From Veillonella seminalis (lineage in GTDB: Bacteria > Bacillota > Negativicutes > Veillonellales > Veillonellaceae), in contig NZ_RQUZ01000012.1 in assembly GCF_003992065.1 (NCBI RefSeq), positions 19,440-83,439 on the forward strand: 64,000 nucleotides of DNA, written 5' to 3'. Below the pieces are notes generated by a model that was given only the letters and a program-made list of their open reading frames with translations, was not told where the DNA came from and ran no database searches. Positions within the stretch are counted from its first letter, which is position 1; each line of letters opens with the position of its first letter. Shown here piece after piece: positions 47,465 to 56,820 of this stretch. A program made the position numbers and the translations under genes.

Positions 47465-48127
47465 ATGGAATTAATAGACTATTTATTGAAGATTACGCCG
47501 GTCATAGCCAATGGCCTCGGGGTGACCGTATCCCTGTTTTTAATTGTGTTAGTATTATCGTTACCGGCCGGTATTTTGGCGGCTTTATTGCGCCTGTCAC
47601 CTATCGGTATTGTGCGCAAAATCATGGCCCTTTACGTGTATGTTATGCGCGGTACACCGTTAATGCTTCAGATCTTATTTATTTATTACGGTTTACCGTT
47701 CATTCCGTATATCGGGGTACAGCTCGATGATACAACGGCGGCGGTTATTTCCTTTGTCCTCAATTATGCGGCCTATTTATGTGAAATCTTCCGCGGCGGC
47801 ATCCAATCCATCCCGAAAGGACAGTATGAAGGAGCTAAGGTTTTGGGCTTTACGTATGTGCAGACTATGCGCAAGATTATCTTGCCGCAGGTAATTAAAC
47901 GTGTATTGCCGCCACTTGCGAATGAAACAATCAACTTGCTCAAAGATACGTCTTTGGTGTATATTTTAGCTATGAACGATGTTCTTAGAATTACGCGCGG
48001 TATTGTGCAACGTGATTTTGATACGTCTGCTTTTATCGTAGCGGCTATATTCTATTTAATAATGACCTTTGTATTGACTAATATTTTTAACTATTTGGAA
48101 AAACGTTACGCTGTGTACGATGAATAG
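47465..48127 (+). CDS. Polar amino acid ABC transporter permease
   Basis: 220 residues with about five membrane helices, HisM/GlnP type. The coupling EAA loop is [20 protein letters not shown], preceded by [22 protein letters not shown] 47465 follows AAAGGAG; an upstream TTG is rejected. It ends 11 nt before the ATPase gene. Confidence 0.9.
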   Translation: MELIDYLLKITPVIANGLGVTVSLFLIVLVLSLPAGILAALLRLSPIGIVRKIMALYVYVMRGTPLMLQILFIYYGLPFIPYIGVQLDDTTAAVISFVLNYAAYLCEIFRGGIQSIPKGQYEGAKVLGFTYVQTMRKIILPQVIKRVLPPLANETINLLKDTSLVYILAMNDVLRITRGIVQRDFDTSAFIVAAIFYLIMTFVLTNIFNYLEKRYAVYDE

Positions 48128-48138
48128 GAGGATCAGAC

Positions 48139-48897
48139 ATGAGCTTTATTGAAATGAAAGAGATAGAAAAAAGCTTTGACGGCCTACCTGTTCTCAAAAA
48201 AGTATCCCTTTCAATGGATAAAGGTGAGGTTGTGGCCATTATCGGACCGTCCGGTTCGGGGAAATCTACATTTTTACGCTGTTTAGGCCAGCTGGAAGTG
48301 ATAGACCGTGGTACAATAGTAGTAGATGGTACACCTTTGGTACGGACTGAGGGGGACGGTAATGCTGTATATACCGACAAAAAGACGCAACAAGAACTGT
48401 TGTTGCGTATGGGGATGGTATTCCAGCAATTTAATTTATTTCCGCACATGACCGTGTGGGACAATATTTTGATTGCGCCGCAGATGGTAAAAGGTATGAA
48501 AACGGCAGAGATTGCGCCTACAGCGGAAGCTTTGCTTAAAAAAGTAGGCCTTTGGGAGAAAAAGGATGTATATCCTTCCAAGCTCTCCGGCGGTCAGAAA
48601 CAGCGTGTAGCGATTGCCAGAGCACTGGCTATGAATCCGAGCATTATGCTTTTTGACGAACCTACATCGGCACTCGATCCGGAATTGACCGGTGAAGTAC
48701 TCCGCACCATTCAGCAGTTGGCGGAAGAACATATGACGATGATTATCGTGACCCATGAAATGGCGTTTGCCCGTCAAGTGGCGGATCGCATTATTTTTAT
48801 GGCTGACGGCATTATTCAAGAAGAAGGCAAACCGGAAGACGTTTTTTCCAATCCAAAGTCACCACGTACCAAGGCATTTTTAGATTCTATGCTATAA
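48139..48897 (+). CDS. Polar amino acid ABC transporter ATP-binding protein
   Basis: 252 residues. Walker [11 protein letters not shown]-loop [14 protein letters not shown], signature [15 protein letters not shown], Walker [13 protein letters not shown] and the switch His in VTHEMAF are all present. It completes a transporter with the two genes before it. The loop between strands near [11 protein letters not shown] is slightly longer than usual. Confidence 0.93.
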   Translation: MSFIEMKEIEKSFDGLPVLKKVSLSMDKGEVVAIIGPSGSGKSTFLRCLGQLEVIDRGTIVVDGTPLVRTEGDGNAVYTDKKTQQELLLRMGMVFQQFNLFPHMTVWDNILIAPQMVKGMKTAEIAPTAEALLKKVGLWEKKDVYPSKLSGGQKQRVAIARALAMNPSIMLFDEPTSALDPELTGEVLRTIQQLAEEHMTMIIVTHEMAFARQVADRIIFMADGIIQEEGKPEDVFSNPKSPRTKAFLDSML

Positions 48898-48915
48898 GTA
48901 AAGGAGACATATGTA

Positions 48916-50157
48916 ATGAAGCAACGATGGCAAATACGAATTGCTACCTTAGCGGTAGGAGCACTTTTGAGCGTGGCCGGTACAGGTTATGCGAAAAGTT
49001 TACCAAGCTATGACACGACCAAGGCAACGGCGGAAGCTCAACCCTTTGAGGCTCGCGGTGTTCATAGCGAATCTGACTTACCGACAGCGTATCAATCGTA
49101 TGCGACTACGATGACAACGGAAGTTCGCGATTATCAGGACGGTTATACATTTACGGTGCCTTGGCGCCTCACGAACGGCCGTTATGAGTCACAAGCCAAA
49201 GAAGACGGCAGCACCGAGCGCGGCTATTTCTTTAATTTAGCAGAAAGCTCTATTTCCGAGCCGTTCCTTGTTTCATTTACAAAACGCGATAATATTGTGA
49301 CCGGTAATGTAAGCCTGCAGGAGTGGAATACTACTTGGTATAACGAGTCCGTTGCGAATATGACGAAGGAGCGCTATCTTGCTTTATGGCGTGAAAATCG
49401 TAGAGATTTGAACGGCTATACCTTAGACGGTGATTTATTTGATTTCAAGGGTGCCACTACGGCACGCTGGGATTCTTTCGTGCGCAGTGATGCCGGCGAA
49501 ACCGGGTCCACGTTCTTTGATGCGGAATTCATTATGCAGGCCGATCCTACACAGCGTTACACTATGACGATGATGTATCCGAGCAAATATAATGACTATA
49601 TGATGCAGGGTGTTGTGAAAAATGTAGTGCCGTCCTTTAAATTGATGAAAGATAAATATCGTAACGTAGGTAATTTGGCCTTGACCGATGAAATCAGCTT
49701 TATCAAACCGAGCGGGTTTAAAGTGGAAATGCAGAACAGAAACGGGGCCGTTTTATCCAAGGATATCTACCGTATTGAAGTGGGGTTATTCTCAATGGAA
49801 AAAACGGTAACTATGGATTCCAGGGCTTCCTATCCGACTATGCAGGCTCGTCAGGAAATGGCTGACTTCTATGTGAATGAATTGGTAACTAATTACGGGG
49901 CTACGATTGAAACATATAAAACTTTGATTGATAATCATAACACCGGGTCTTTGATTGCTGGTTCCTTACAGCGCGGTGAAGGCATTGCCATTAAATTCGC
50001 ATCCTATATTACTTTGACTGACTCCGGGGAAGCGGTAGTGGCTCGTGTCTTGGCACCGGATAACGGTCAAGTTACTTTAGATGAATTAATGAAAATGGTA
50101 GAAGGTGTTCGAATTCAGCATAAAGGTCTTATAAGCGGCGGTACGGTTATATTGTAA
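48916..50157 (+). CDS. Secreted protein of unknown function
   Basis: 413 residues beginning with a clear signal peptide (MKQRWQIRIATLAVGALLSV, cleavage near GYA-KS). I do not recognise a domain. The mature part is rich in charged and aromatic residues without membrane segments, so periplasmic or outer-membrane-associated location is expected. It begins 18 nt after the ATPase stop with AAAGGAG, so it is probably co-transcribed with the transporter. Confidence 0.65.
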   Translation: MKQRWQIRIATLAVGALLSVAGTGYAKSLPSYDTTKATAEAQPFEARGVHSESDLPTAYQSYATTMTTEVRDYQDGYTFTVPWRLTNGRYESQAKEDGSTERGYFFNLAESSISEPFLVSFTKRDNIVTGNVSLQEWNTTWYNESVANMTKERYLALWRENRRDLNGYTLDGDLFDFKGATTARWDSFVRSDAGETGSTFFDAEFIMQADPTQRYTMTMMYPSKYNDYMMQGVVKNVVPSFKLMKDKYRNVGNLALTDEISFIKPSGFKVEMQNRNGAVLSKDIYRIEVGLFSMEKTVTMDSRASYPTMQARQEMADFYVNELVTNYGATIETYKTLIDNHNTGSLIAGSLQRGEGIAIKFASYITLTDSGEAVVARVLAPDNGQVTLDELMKMVEGVRIQHKGLISGGTVIL

Positions 50158-50314
50158 TCGTGTTTGAGGATTGCTTGGCAGCAGTCATACAATCTTATTA
50201 TGCGAGTTTCCGCTTTAATTTAAAAAATTCTTAAACTTTTTTTGAAAATTTTTTGAAATAAAAAAGGACTTTTGTAACTCCATAGAGAATACTTACAGTA
50301 TAGAAGAAGTCATC

Positions 50315-50337
50315 GTGAATGAAATAAATTCATTCAC
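50315..50337 (+). promoter_or_regulatory. 9-bp hairpin before the universal stress gene
   Basis: GTGAATGAA-ATAAA-TTCATTCAC lies 4 nt before the SD GGGAGG. A candidate promoter further upstream (TTGTAA at 50272) is weak. The hairpin may modulate translation or RNA stability. Confidence 0.5.
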
Positions 50338-50354
50338 CAATGGGAGGGATTCAT

Positions 50355-50822
50355 ATGCAAGAAGATCGCATCAATAAAGTAGTATACAAAACAATAGTTG
50401 TTCCGGCTGACGGTTCTGAAAACTCCAAACGTGCATTGCAACATGCAGTGTCTATCTGCGAACGGAATGAAGCACAACTTATTATTGTGCATGTAGCGAA
50501 TATTGTGTCTGCTATTTCTAACTTTGACCAGACCCCAATCAGCGGCGGTTATGTTTCGGAACAGATTGCTGAAGATATGGAAGAAACAGGTAAAAAGATT
50601 TTGGAAGATGTTTCCAAAGATGTACCTGCCGATATTGCCGTTAAAAATGTATTTGAAGTAGGATCCCCGGGCCCGGCTGTATTAGCAGTGGCCAAGAAAT
50701 TTAATGCCGATTTAATTGTAATGGGCAGTCGCGGCTTGGGACCTTTGAAAGGTTTATTTATGGGCAGCATAAGTAGCTATGTAACCAGTCATTCTACTTG
50801 CCCGGTGCTCGTTGTCAAATAA
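50355..50822 (+). CDS. Universal stress protein
   Basis: 155-residue UspA-family protein. The start KTIVVPADGSENSKRAL and the ATP-binding end GSRGLGPLKGLFMGSISSYV (G-2x-G-9x-S pattern) indicate a nucleotide-binding Usp. It is cytoplasmic and presumably stress-related; no partner is evident. ATG 50355 follows GGGAGG. Confidence 0.9.
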   Translation: MQEDRINKVVYKTIVVPADGSENSKRALQHAVSICERNEAQLIIVHVANIVSAISNFDQTPISGGYVSEQIAEDMEETGKKILEDVSKDVPADIAVKNVFEVGSPGPAVLAVAKKFNADLIVMGSRGLGPLKGLFMGSISSYVTSHSTCPVLVVK

Positions 50823-50834
50823 ATAGTCACATAT

Positions 50835-50871
50835 GAGGGGCTTTGCTCGCCAAGGGGCAAAGCCTCTTTTT
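50835..50871 (+). terminator. Terminator after the stress gene
   Basis: GAGGGGCTTTGCTC pairs with GGGCAAAGCCTC (with bulged G) followed by five T. The next gene begins within 20 nt. Confidence 0.8.
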
Positions 50872-50885
50872 AGAATGGAGGTACT

Positions 50886-52403
50886 ATGAATAAACAACGG
50901 ATTGTTTGGCTACATGAACAATTGCCTGAATGGGAGGAGAAGGGCTGGATTTCTAAAGAACATGCCGCACAAATGCGCGTGTTTTATGGTACCGTAGACA
51001 CCAAGAAGGGACCTTCACTCAGAAGATTGTTGGTGTTATTATTGGGGTTGTTACTTACAAGTTTGGGTTTATTTTTACTTTTTGCCGGTTATTGGTACAG
51101 TTTTTCACCGGCCGGTCGTATGGATTGGTGTATTGCTCTCTTGTTATTGGCGGTCATCGCTTTGGGACTGGGTGTTTGGAAAGTCCCACGAGGCAGCATC
51201 TATGCGGAAGGTATAGGGCTTTTTTATGTGGCGGCTCTTACCATTTCGACGGTATTGATGAGTGATACCTATTATACGGGCGAAGGCTGGGGATTTTATT
51301 CACTCCTTATTATGCTGTTGACCTTGCCGGTTATTTATCTCTTGGGTTCCGGTTTTACCATGATGGCTTACTTGCTGATTGGTTTATTATGGAGTGTATC
51401 GGTACGGGAACTTTCGCTGTGGGGAGAACCTGTATGGCTGTGGTTGCTCTTGGCGGCCGGCAGTCCGTTCTTTGCGGAACGGTTGCGCCGTAAAACCCGT
51501 TCCTATTTGTCGACCTTATGGCTTTCATGGGCCTATGTGGCGGCTATTTTCGGTACGTTCTTCTTTACGATTAATTCGTATAATTTATCGCTCAGTTTAT
51601 TCTTTGTAGCCGCTTTGTCGGCAGCCACCTATGCATTGGGGAGCTTATCTCGTGAACAGGGATTGTGGTCTTTGCCGTTCCGCGGTATTGGTGTCCTTGG
51701 TCTTATGTACGTCGTTGTATACGGCACTTTCATTAGTACTTGGCAGGAAGAAGCAGCTGCCTCGGCTGATTGGCTGAGTATAGGCTTAGGTCTGGTTGCG
51801 TTAGTTTTAGTTGTGGGCGGTTTGAATGCACTTTGGCAAAAACGGATGGGAACAGAGATTTTAATTACTTTCTGTCCGATTATTGTAGGCCTATTAATGC
51901 TGTCGGTTCATTGGGGCTTGACGCCGTTAACCGGCTCTATCCTGTTCAACTTGTATATAGTCTTGTTGGCGGGTGTCCTTTTGTGGCAAGGTACGGTAAC
52001 GAAGCGGGTAGCTTTGGTGAACGGGTGTATTTTTACCTTCTTGGCCATGATTGCGGCCCGATTCTTTGATCCGACTTTCTCATTTGTCGAAAGAGGCTTT
52101 ACATTTATGGTGACCGGTGTTGCCATATTTGCGGTGAATCTGTTTTATATGTGGCGTAAGCAAACTCGTCAGGCACAAGTTAATTCATCGGTGGCCAGGG
52201 CTAATCGGCGATTGCGACGTCGTCAGACATTGGGCGATGATGAACATATCGATGTGGCGGCTCAGACGGACGATTCGGTTAACGGCACGGCAGCCGAAAA
52301 CAGTGATGGTAATGTCACCGATTCGCGTGAGCCGGCTGCGACTGCGAACCCTGTAAATAATGAAAGTGATACACGAAAGGGGGGAGCCGACGATGCGCAA
52401 TAA
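50886..52403 (+). CDS. DUF2157 multi-pass membrane protein
   Basis: 505 residues. A DUF2157 N-terminal segment (LHEQLPEWEEKGWISKEHAA) precedes roughly ten to twelve membrane helices, and the chain ends in a charged, Asn/Asp-rich tail (about residues 430-505). The function is unknown. It overlaps the GDYXXLXY gene by 11 nt, a pairing found in other bacteria. Confidence 0.8.
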   Translation: MNKQRIVWLHEQLPEWEEKGWISKEHAAQMRVFYGTVDTKKGPSLRRLLVLLLGLLLTSLGLFLLFAGYWYSFSPAGRMDWCIALLLLAVIALGLGVWKVPRGSIYAEGIGLFYVAALTISTVLMSDTYYTGEGWGFYSLLIMLLTLPVIYLLGSGFTMMAYLLIGLLWSVSVRELSLWGEPVWLWLLLAAGSPFFAERLRRKTRSYLSTLWLSWAYVAAIFGTFFFTINSYNLSLSLFFVAALSAATYALGSLSREQGLWSLPFRGIGVLGLMYVVVYGTFISTWQEEAAASADWLSIGLGLVALVLVVGGLNALWQKRMGTEILITFCPIIVGLLMLSVHWGLTPLTGSILFNLYIVLLAGVLLWQGTVTKRVALVNGCIFTFLAMIAARFFDPTFSFVERGFTFMVTGVAIFAVNLFYMWRKQTRQAQVNSSVARANRRLRRRQTLGDDEHIDVAAQTDDSVNGTAAENSDGNVTDSREPAATANPVNNESDTRKGGADDAQ

Positions 52404-53025
52404 AGTATATATTAAATGGATTCTCTTTGTTGTGGTAGGTATCCTTACCTTATTGTCACCATTTTTTATTCAGCAACGGTCTACGTCTTTGTTGCAAGGC
52501 GGCGGTGAATACCAATGGCCGGTTTCCTTGTCGCGTACGGCCGGTTGGATTCCGTCCGATTATTTGAGTGTCAAATTTTTAGGAAGTCGCGGGCCATGGC
52601 AGGGCGGGCGTTTGCCGGTCCATGATCAGGAAGTCTATGTATGGGTTTCGGCCAAGCCGAATGGTATTTTGGAAGTAACCGGCGTATCTGATAAAAAGCC
52701 GACTGCCGGTGATTATATTTTGGCCCGGGTTACACGTGTGGAAAATACGGATGTAGAATTCCACCTGCTTTTTGACCGGGTAACATTAGATTTGACCAAA
52801 GTTAATCCTGCATTTTATACGACCTATAAAGGCACATTGCTGGCCACCCTTAAGATTAAAGACGGGTATGGTGTTGTTACCGGTGTATATTCACGGGGTG
52901 TTTCTTTAGAAATGGCAACACCGGAAAGTGAAGCACAACAGGAAATTGATAGTCGGACACCGCTTAATCAAATTGGTGAACCACCGACTGCACCGACTGC
53001 GACAGATGCTGCAGGTCAAAATTAA
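52393..53025 (+). CDS. GDYXXLXY domain protein
   Basis: 210 residues with one N-terminal membrane anchor (WILFVVVGILTLLSPFF). The motif PSDYLSVKF near residue 55 is a variant of the family signature, and a second beta-rich half contains VYVWVSAKPNG. Function is unknown; it partners with the DUF2157 gene. ATG 52393 follows AAAGGGGGG. Confidence 0.75.
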   Translation: MRNKVYIKWILFVVVGILTLLSPFFIQQRSTSLLQGGGEYQWPVSLSRTAGWIPSDYLSVKFLGSRGPWQGGRLPVHDQEVYVWVSAKPNGILEVTGVSDKKPTAGDYILARVTRVENTDVEFHLLFDRVTLDLTKVNPAFYTTYKGTLLATLKIKDGYGVVTGVYSRGVSLEMATPESEAQQEIDSRTPLNQIGEPPTAPTATDAAGQN

Positions 53026-53109
53026 GCTGGTTAAAAAATGGTTTTTCGGTATATAATGTAAAACAGTGGATAGATGAAGAAATAATAAACGTGTAATAGG
53101 AGTTATGGT

Positions 53110-53406
53110 ATGGATGTTGCTCATGCACAGGTAGATGTGCAAGAATTGGCTGATTTGTTCAAAGTGTTGGGAGATCCTACACGAATTCGCATTGTACAGC
53201 AATTATTGAATAAGGAGATGTGTGTTACGGATATTGCCGAATCTATGGGGATGGGGCAATCCGCTATTTCACATCAATTGCGTGTATTGCGTCAAGCTCG
53301 TCTGGTAACATTCCGTAAAGAGGGCAAAACCGTAATGTACAGTCTTAATGATGAACACGTGGTTATGTTACTCAGCCAGGGGATTGAACACGTATCACAT
53401 CAGTAA
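53110..53406 (+). CDS. ArsR/SmtB metal-responsive regulator
   Basis: 98-residue winged helix repressor. LFKVLGDPTRIRIVQQLL and the recognition helix GQSAISHQLRVLRQARLV are typical. The alpha3N cysteine motif is reduced to EMCVTDIA, but the alpha5 site is complete: Asp81, His83, His94 and His97, the CzrA/SmtB zinc or cobalt pattern. No metal transporter is visible near it, so the target is unknown. Confidence 0.88.
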   Translation: MDVAHAQVDVQELADLFKVLGDPTRIRIVQQLLNKEMCVTDIAESMGMGQSAISHQLRVLRQARLVTFRKEGKTVMYSLNDEHVVMLLSQGIEHVSHQ

Positions 53407-53430
53407 ACATAATAATTGGGTACTAATCTT

Positions 53431-53455
53431 AAAGCCGCCTGTAAGGGCGGTTTTA
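53431..53455 (+). terminator. Terminator after the ArsR gene
   Basis: AAAGCCGCC and GGCGGTTTT pair around TGTAAG, with TATTTTG following. The right arm is the start of the tandem array described next. Confidence 0.75.
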
Positions 53456-53540
53456 TTTTGTCTTTGATGCTTGATGAGCACGATTTTATTTTGCTTTGGT
53501 TCCCTGATGAGAGCGGTTTTCTTTTACCCTATGAGAGTGG
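53445..53540. repeat. Degenerate tandem array derived from terminator tail
   Basis: Three units (about 34, 33 and 24+ bp) of GcGgTTTTATTTTG...CtTGATGAG begin at 53445, 53479 and 53512. A TATAAT at 53541 immediately follows and may be the menF -10. Confidence 0.55.
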
Positions 53541-53581
53541 TATAATAAGATGTTACAGATAATTTAAGAATGAGGATGTTT

Positions 53582-54745
53582 ATGAAATATACAATCTTTC
53601 CAACAGATATATCGGAACCGTTGGCTGTATGGCAACACTTCGATGGGGAGGAACGGGTGTATTGGCATGATACGCAGGTTAACCGTGTTATTGTAGCGGC
53701 CGGTCGGGTTAAACGTATTACCGAGGCGGAATTACCGGAATATCCGTGGGCCTGGTACAGCCGGACCTTTTTCGATACAGTGACTGATAAAGCGTGGCAG
53801 GACATGGGTAATGAATTGGTAGTTTTTACGCATTACTATGTACAGGAAGAAGGCCGTGCTTATTGGGTAACGGCTGCTGACGAGCCGCCGACCGTTAAAT
53901 CGGATGCGATTACTCCGACGGATCATGTGTATCGGCAAGCGGATGCCGATGACTATGCGGCTTGGCAGGCATTGTTCGGCCATATTCAAGCCGGTATTGC
54001 GGCCGGTACGGTGACTAAGGTGGTAGCGTCGCGTAAAGTGACGCTCGAGAGTGATAAACCTTTTGACAGCACGTCGATTATCGGGCGTTTGGTAGCTCAA
54101 AATCAAGGTGCTTTTATCTTTGCCTATAGTAAGGGTGAGGCTGTATTTTTAGGTGCTTCGCCGGAAGTACTGGTACGCAAGCGCGGGCAGGACTTTATGA
54201 GTTATGCGTTGGCAGGCACTATGAAAAAAGATGACATTCATGATCAAGGGGCACGCCTTTTGGCTGATGCTAAAAACCGCTACGAGCACAATATTGTGGT
54301 AGATATGATTAAGTCTACTATGAGCGATTTATGCGAGCGGGTGGAAGTGAAAGATACGCATATTATGGAGCTCCCTAATTTGTATCATTTACGTACATTG
54401 CTTTATGGTCATGATACGGAGCATTCAATTTTGACAATGGCTAAAGCACTTCATCCGACACCGGCTATGGGTGGTGAACCGCGTGAAGCGGCGTTAGCTC
54501 TTTTGAAACAGTATGAGCCGTATGAACGCGGTTTATATGCGGCTCCCATCGGCTGGGTGTGCGGCAATACGCCACTCTTTCGTGAAGCCGGTGACGGGCT
54601 TTTGATTGTAGGCATTCGTTCGGCCCTTATCCATGGGAAAACTTTATATGCCTATGCCGGTTGCGGCGTGGTGGCCGATTCGGATTGTCGGTCGGAATAC
54701 ACCGAAACAATGACTAAATTACAAACTATTTTGCGAGCCTTATAG
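53582..54745 (+). CDS. menF: Isochorismate synthase
   Basis: 387 residues of the chorismate-binding family; converts chorismate to isochorismate, the entry to menaquinone. The conserved core is present: FLGASPEVLVRKRG, YALAGTMKK, KNRYEHNIVVDMI, HPTPAMGGEPR and YAGCGVVADSD. ATG 53582 lies 6 nt after ATGAGG, so the in-frame ATGs at 53570 and 53576 are rejected. It is the first men gene. Confidence 0.9.
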   Translation: MKYTIFPTDISEPLAVWQHFDGEERVYWHDTQVNRVIVAAGRVKRITEAELPEYPWAWYSRTFFDTVTDKAWQDMGNELVVFTHYYVQEEGRAYWVTAADEPPTVKSDAITPTDHVYRQADADDYAAWQALFGHIQAGIAAGTVTKVVASRKVTLESDKPFDSTSIIGRLVAQNQGAFIFAYSKGEAVFLGASPEVLVRKRGQDFMSYALAGTMKKDDIHDQGARLLADAKNRYEHNIVVDMIKSTMSDLCERVEVKDTHIMELPNLYHLRTLLYGHDTEHSILTMAKALHPTPAMGGEPREAALALLKQYEPYERGLYAAPIGWVCGNTPLFREAGDGLLIVGIRSALIHGKTLYAYAGCGVVADSDCRSEYTETMTKLQTILRAL

Positions 54746-54876
54746 GTGTTTTGTTTACCTGCAGAGGCTTCTGCGGAGCTTTGCTTGAACTATCAAGTCA
54801 TAGGCTTAGTCGGGGCTATATGGTACAATTAAAAAGCAAAATAAGTGTATTGTCAGAGATTTTATGGAGGTGTACG

Positions 54877-56820
54877 ATGAACGAATATATTGCAGCTGCA
54901 GTAGATGAGTTATTTGAACTTGGTGTCCGTCACGTAGTATTCAGCGGCGGGTCCCGTTCGACCGGTATGGCCGTGTTGTTCATGGCTCATGGCGGCTATA
55001 AAACATATATGAATATTGATGAACGTTCAGCCGGCTTTTTGGCACTCGGTTTGGCAAAACGCCTGCACAGGCCGGTGGCTTTGGTGTGCACCTCCGGTTC
55101 GGCCGGTGCTCATTACTATCCCGCTGTTATTGAGGCGTTTCACAGTCGCGTACCGCTAATTGTGCTCACCGCCGACAGACCGCCAGAAGCGCAGTTTGTA
55201 GGGGCACCGCAAACGATGGACCAGGTAAAACTTTTCGGATCCTTTGTGAATCATTTTGAAACGCTGAGTCCGGATATTGCCGGGAGCACGGCCACGGCGT
55301 CGGCCGTGTATGCTCGTCAGGTGATTCAGCGGGCTTATATGAAGGCAATGGACAGCGTACCGGGACCGGTGCAGATTAATGTGCCTTTACGTGAACCGTT
55401 GGTACCGGATATGAGTGCTGAGCAGTTTGCCAAGGGACGCCTTCAAAAAGAACGGCAGTTTAATATGAAACCGGGCATTATGCGTCTCGGTGAAGAGGCT
55501 ATGGCAGCGCTGGCCGAAGACCTTGAAGGGCGCAAAGGCCTTATCGTGTGCGGACCGGCTACCGGTCGTGACGGTGATGATGAATATTATCGTGAAAACG
55601 GTTATGGTAACGGTTTGGCGTATTGTCAGGGTATAGAATTGTATCCGGGGTTTTACGATAATCCTAAACATGTAATGGGGAATGCTTATGGCACGGCTAT
55701 GTTGGCTTTAGCTGAAACTTTGACGGCCCCCGTGTTGGCCGATTCGTTATCGTCGGTGAGAGCGTTAAATCATCCGCTCATTATCGACAAGTATGATACG
55801 TTTTTGAGCAATGCGGACTGGCAAGCAAAACTGGTTCCCGATTACATCTTAATGATGGGTCAAATGCCGGTTTCCAAACGATTACAGCAGTTTATAAAAC
55901 AGCATCCCGATATTATGTGTTATCAGATTGATGCAGGTACAGCTTATCGCAATGGTACGGTGACGACTAATGTAGTGTTACAAAGTGATCCTGTTGCCTT
56001 CGCTTTGGATGCAGTCAAATCATTAACCGACACCCGTTGGTCGGTCGAACAGCTTGATGAGGCGGTTGAATCCGATGTATCGTTTGAAGAATTTTTAACA
56101 GTCAGAAACAATTATGTCGAAAAATTATGCGGCAATAAATATGTGAACCGTTGGCTGACGGCGCAGCATAGTACCAGTCTCCGAATGAACAAGGTTCATG
56201 AGGAAGCCACTTTATTTGAAGGCCGTTTTGTGCATGAACTGAATGATGCACTCGATGGACGGACCTTAATAAAACACGGATTGCCGCAGGCGGTGAACGT
56301 AGTGGTAGCCAACAGTATGCCGATTCGTGATTTCGATTACTTTTGGCAACAAGGCAAACCTAATACGCGCGTGTTCGGCAATCGCGGTATCAACGGAATT
56401 GACGGCACTGAATCAACGGCGTTGGGTATTGCCGCTGCCAAGGGTGAGCAGACCGTACTCGTGACGGGGGATTTATCTTTTTTCCATGATATGAACGGTC
56501 TTGTTATGGGGAAAAATGAAGGCTTAAACTTAGTAATTGTGTTGTTTAATAATGATGGTGGCGGTATTTTTGAATATTTACCGCAAAAAGGCATTAATCA
56601 TTTTGAATATTTATTTGGGACGCCGCAAGGGCTGAACTACAGTGCGTTAGCCGATTTGATGGGCATTCGCTATCAGGCGGTTACGTCGTACGAGACGTTT
56701 GCCGATGATGTAGACCGAGCCCTAAAAGCTGGTGGCATCCATTTGCTGGAAGTAAAAACAAATCGTGAAGTAAGTCGTGAACTTCACAGAAAGTATACGG
56801 TAACTGTGTATGAGAAATGA
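54877..56820 (+). CDS. menD: 2-succinyl-5-enolpyruvyl-6-hydroxy-3-cyclohexene-1-carboxylate synthase
   Basis: Thiamine-diphosphate enzyme joining 2-oxoglutarate to isochorismate. The usual SPGSRSTPL motif reads SGGSRSTGM here. The cofactor-binding end NNDGGGIFEYLPQ and the acidic NIDERSAGFLALGLAK (catalytic Glu) are present. At 647 residues it is longer than the about 560-580 usual. ATG 54877 follows ATGGAGG. Confidence 0.9.
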   Translation: MNEYIAAAVDELFELGVRHVVFSGGSRSTGMAVLFMAHGGYKTYMNIDERSAGFLALGLAKRLHRPVALVCTSGSAGAHYYPAVIEAFHSRVPLIVLTADRPPEAQFVGAPQTMDQVKLFGSFVNHFETLSPDIAGSTATASAVYARQVIQRAYMKAMDSVPGPVQINVPLREPLVPDMSAEQFAKGRLQKERQFNMKPGIMRLGEEAMAALAEDLEGRKGLIVCGPATGRDGDDEYYRENGYGNGLAYCQGIELYPGFYDNPKHVMGNAYGTAMLALAETLTAPVLADSLSSVRALNHPLIIDKYDTFLSNADWQAKLVPDYILMMGQMPVSKRLQQFIKQHPDIMCYQIDAGTAYRNGTVTTNVVLQSDPVAFALDAVKSLTDTRWSVEQLDEAVESDVSFEEFLTVRNNYVEKLCGNKYVNRWLTAQHSTSLRMNKVHEEATLFEGRFVHELNDALDGRTLIKHGLPQAVNVVVANSMPIRDFDYFWQQGKPNTRVFGNRGINGIDGTESTALGIAAAKGEQTVLVTGDLSFFHDMNGLVMGKNEGLNLVIVLFNNDGGGIFEYLPQKGINHFEYLFGTPQGLNYSALADLMGIRYQAVTSYETFADDVDRALKAGGIHLLEVKTNREVSRELHRKYTVTVYEK

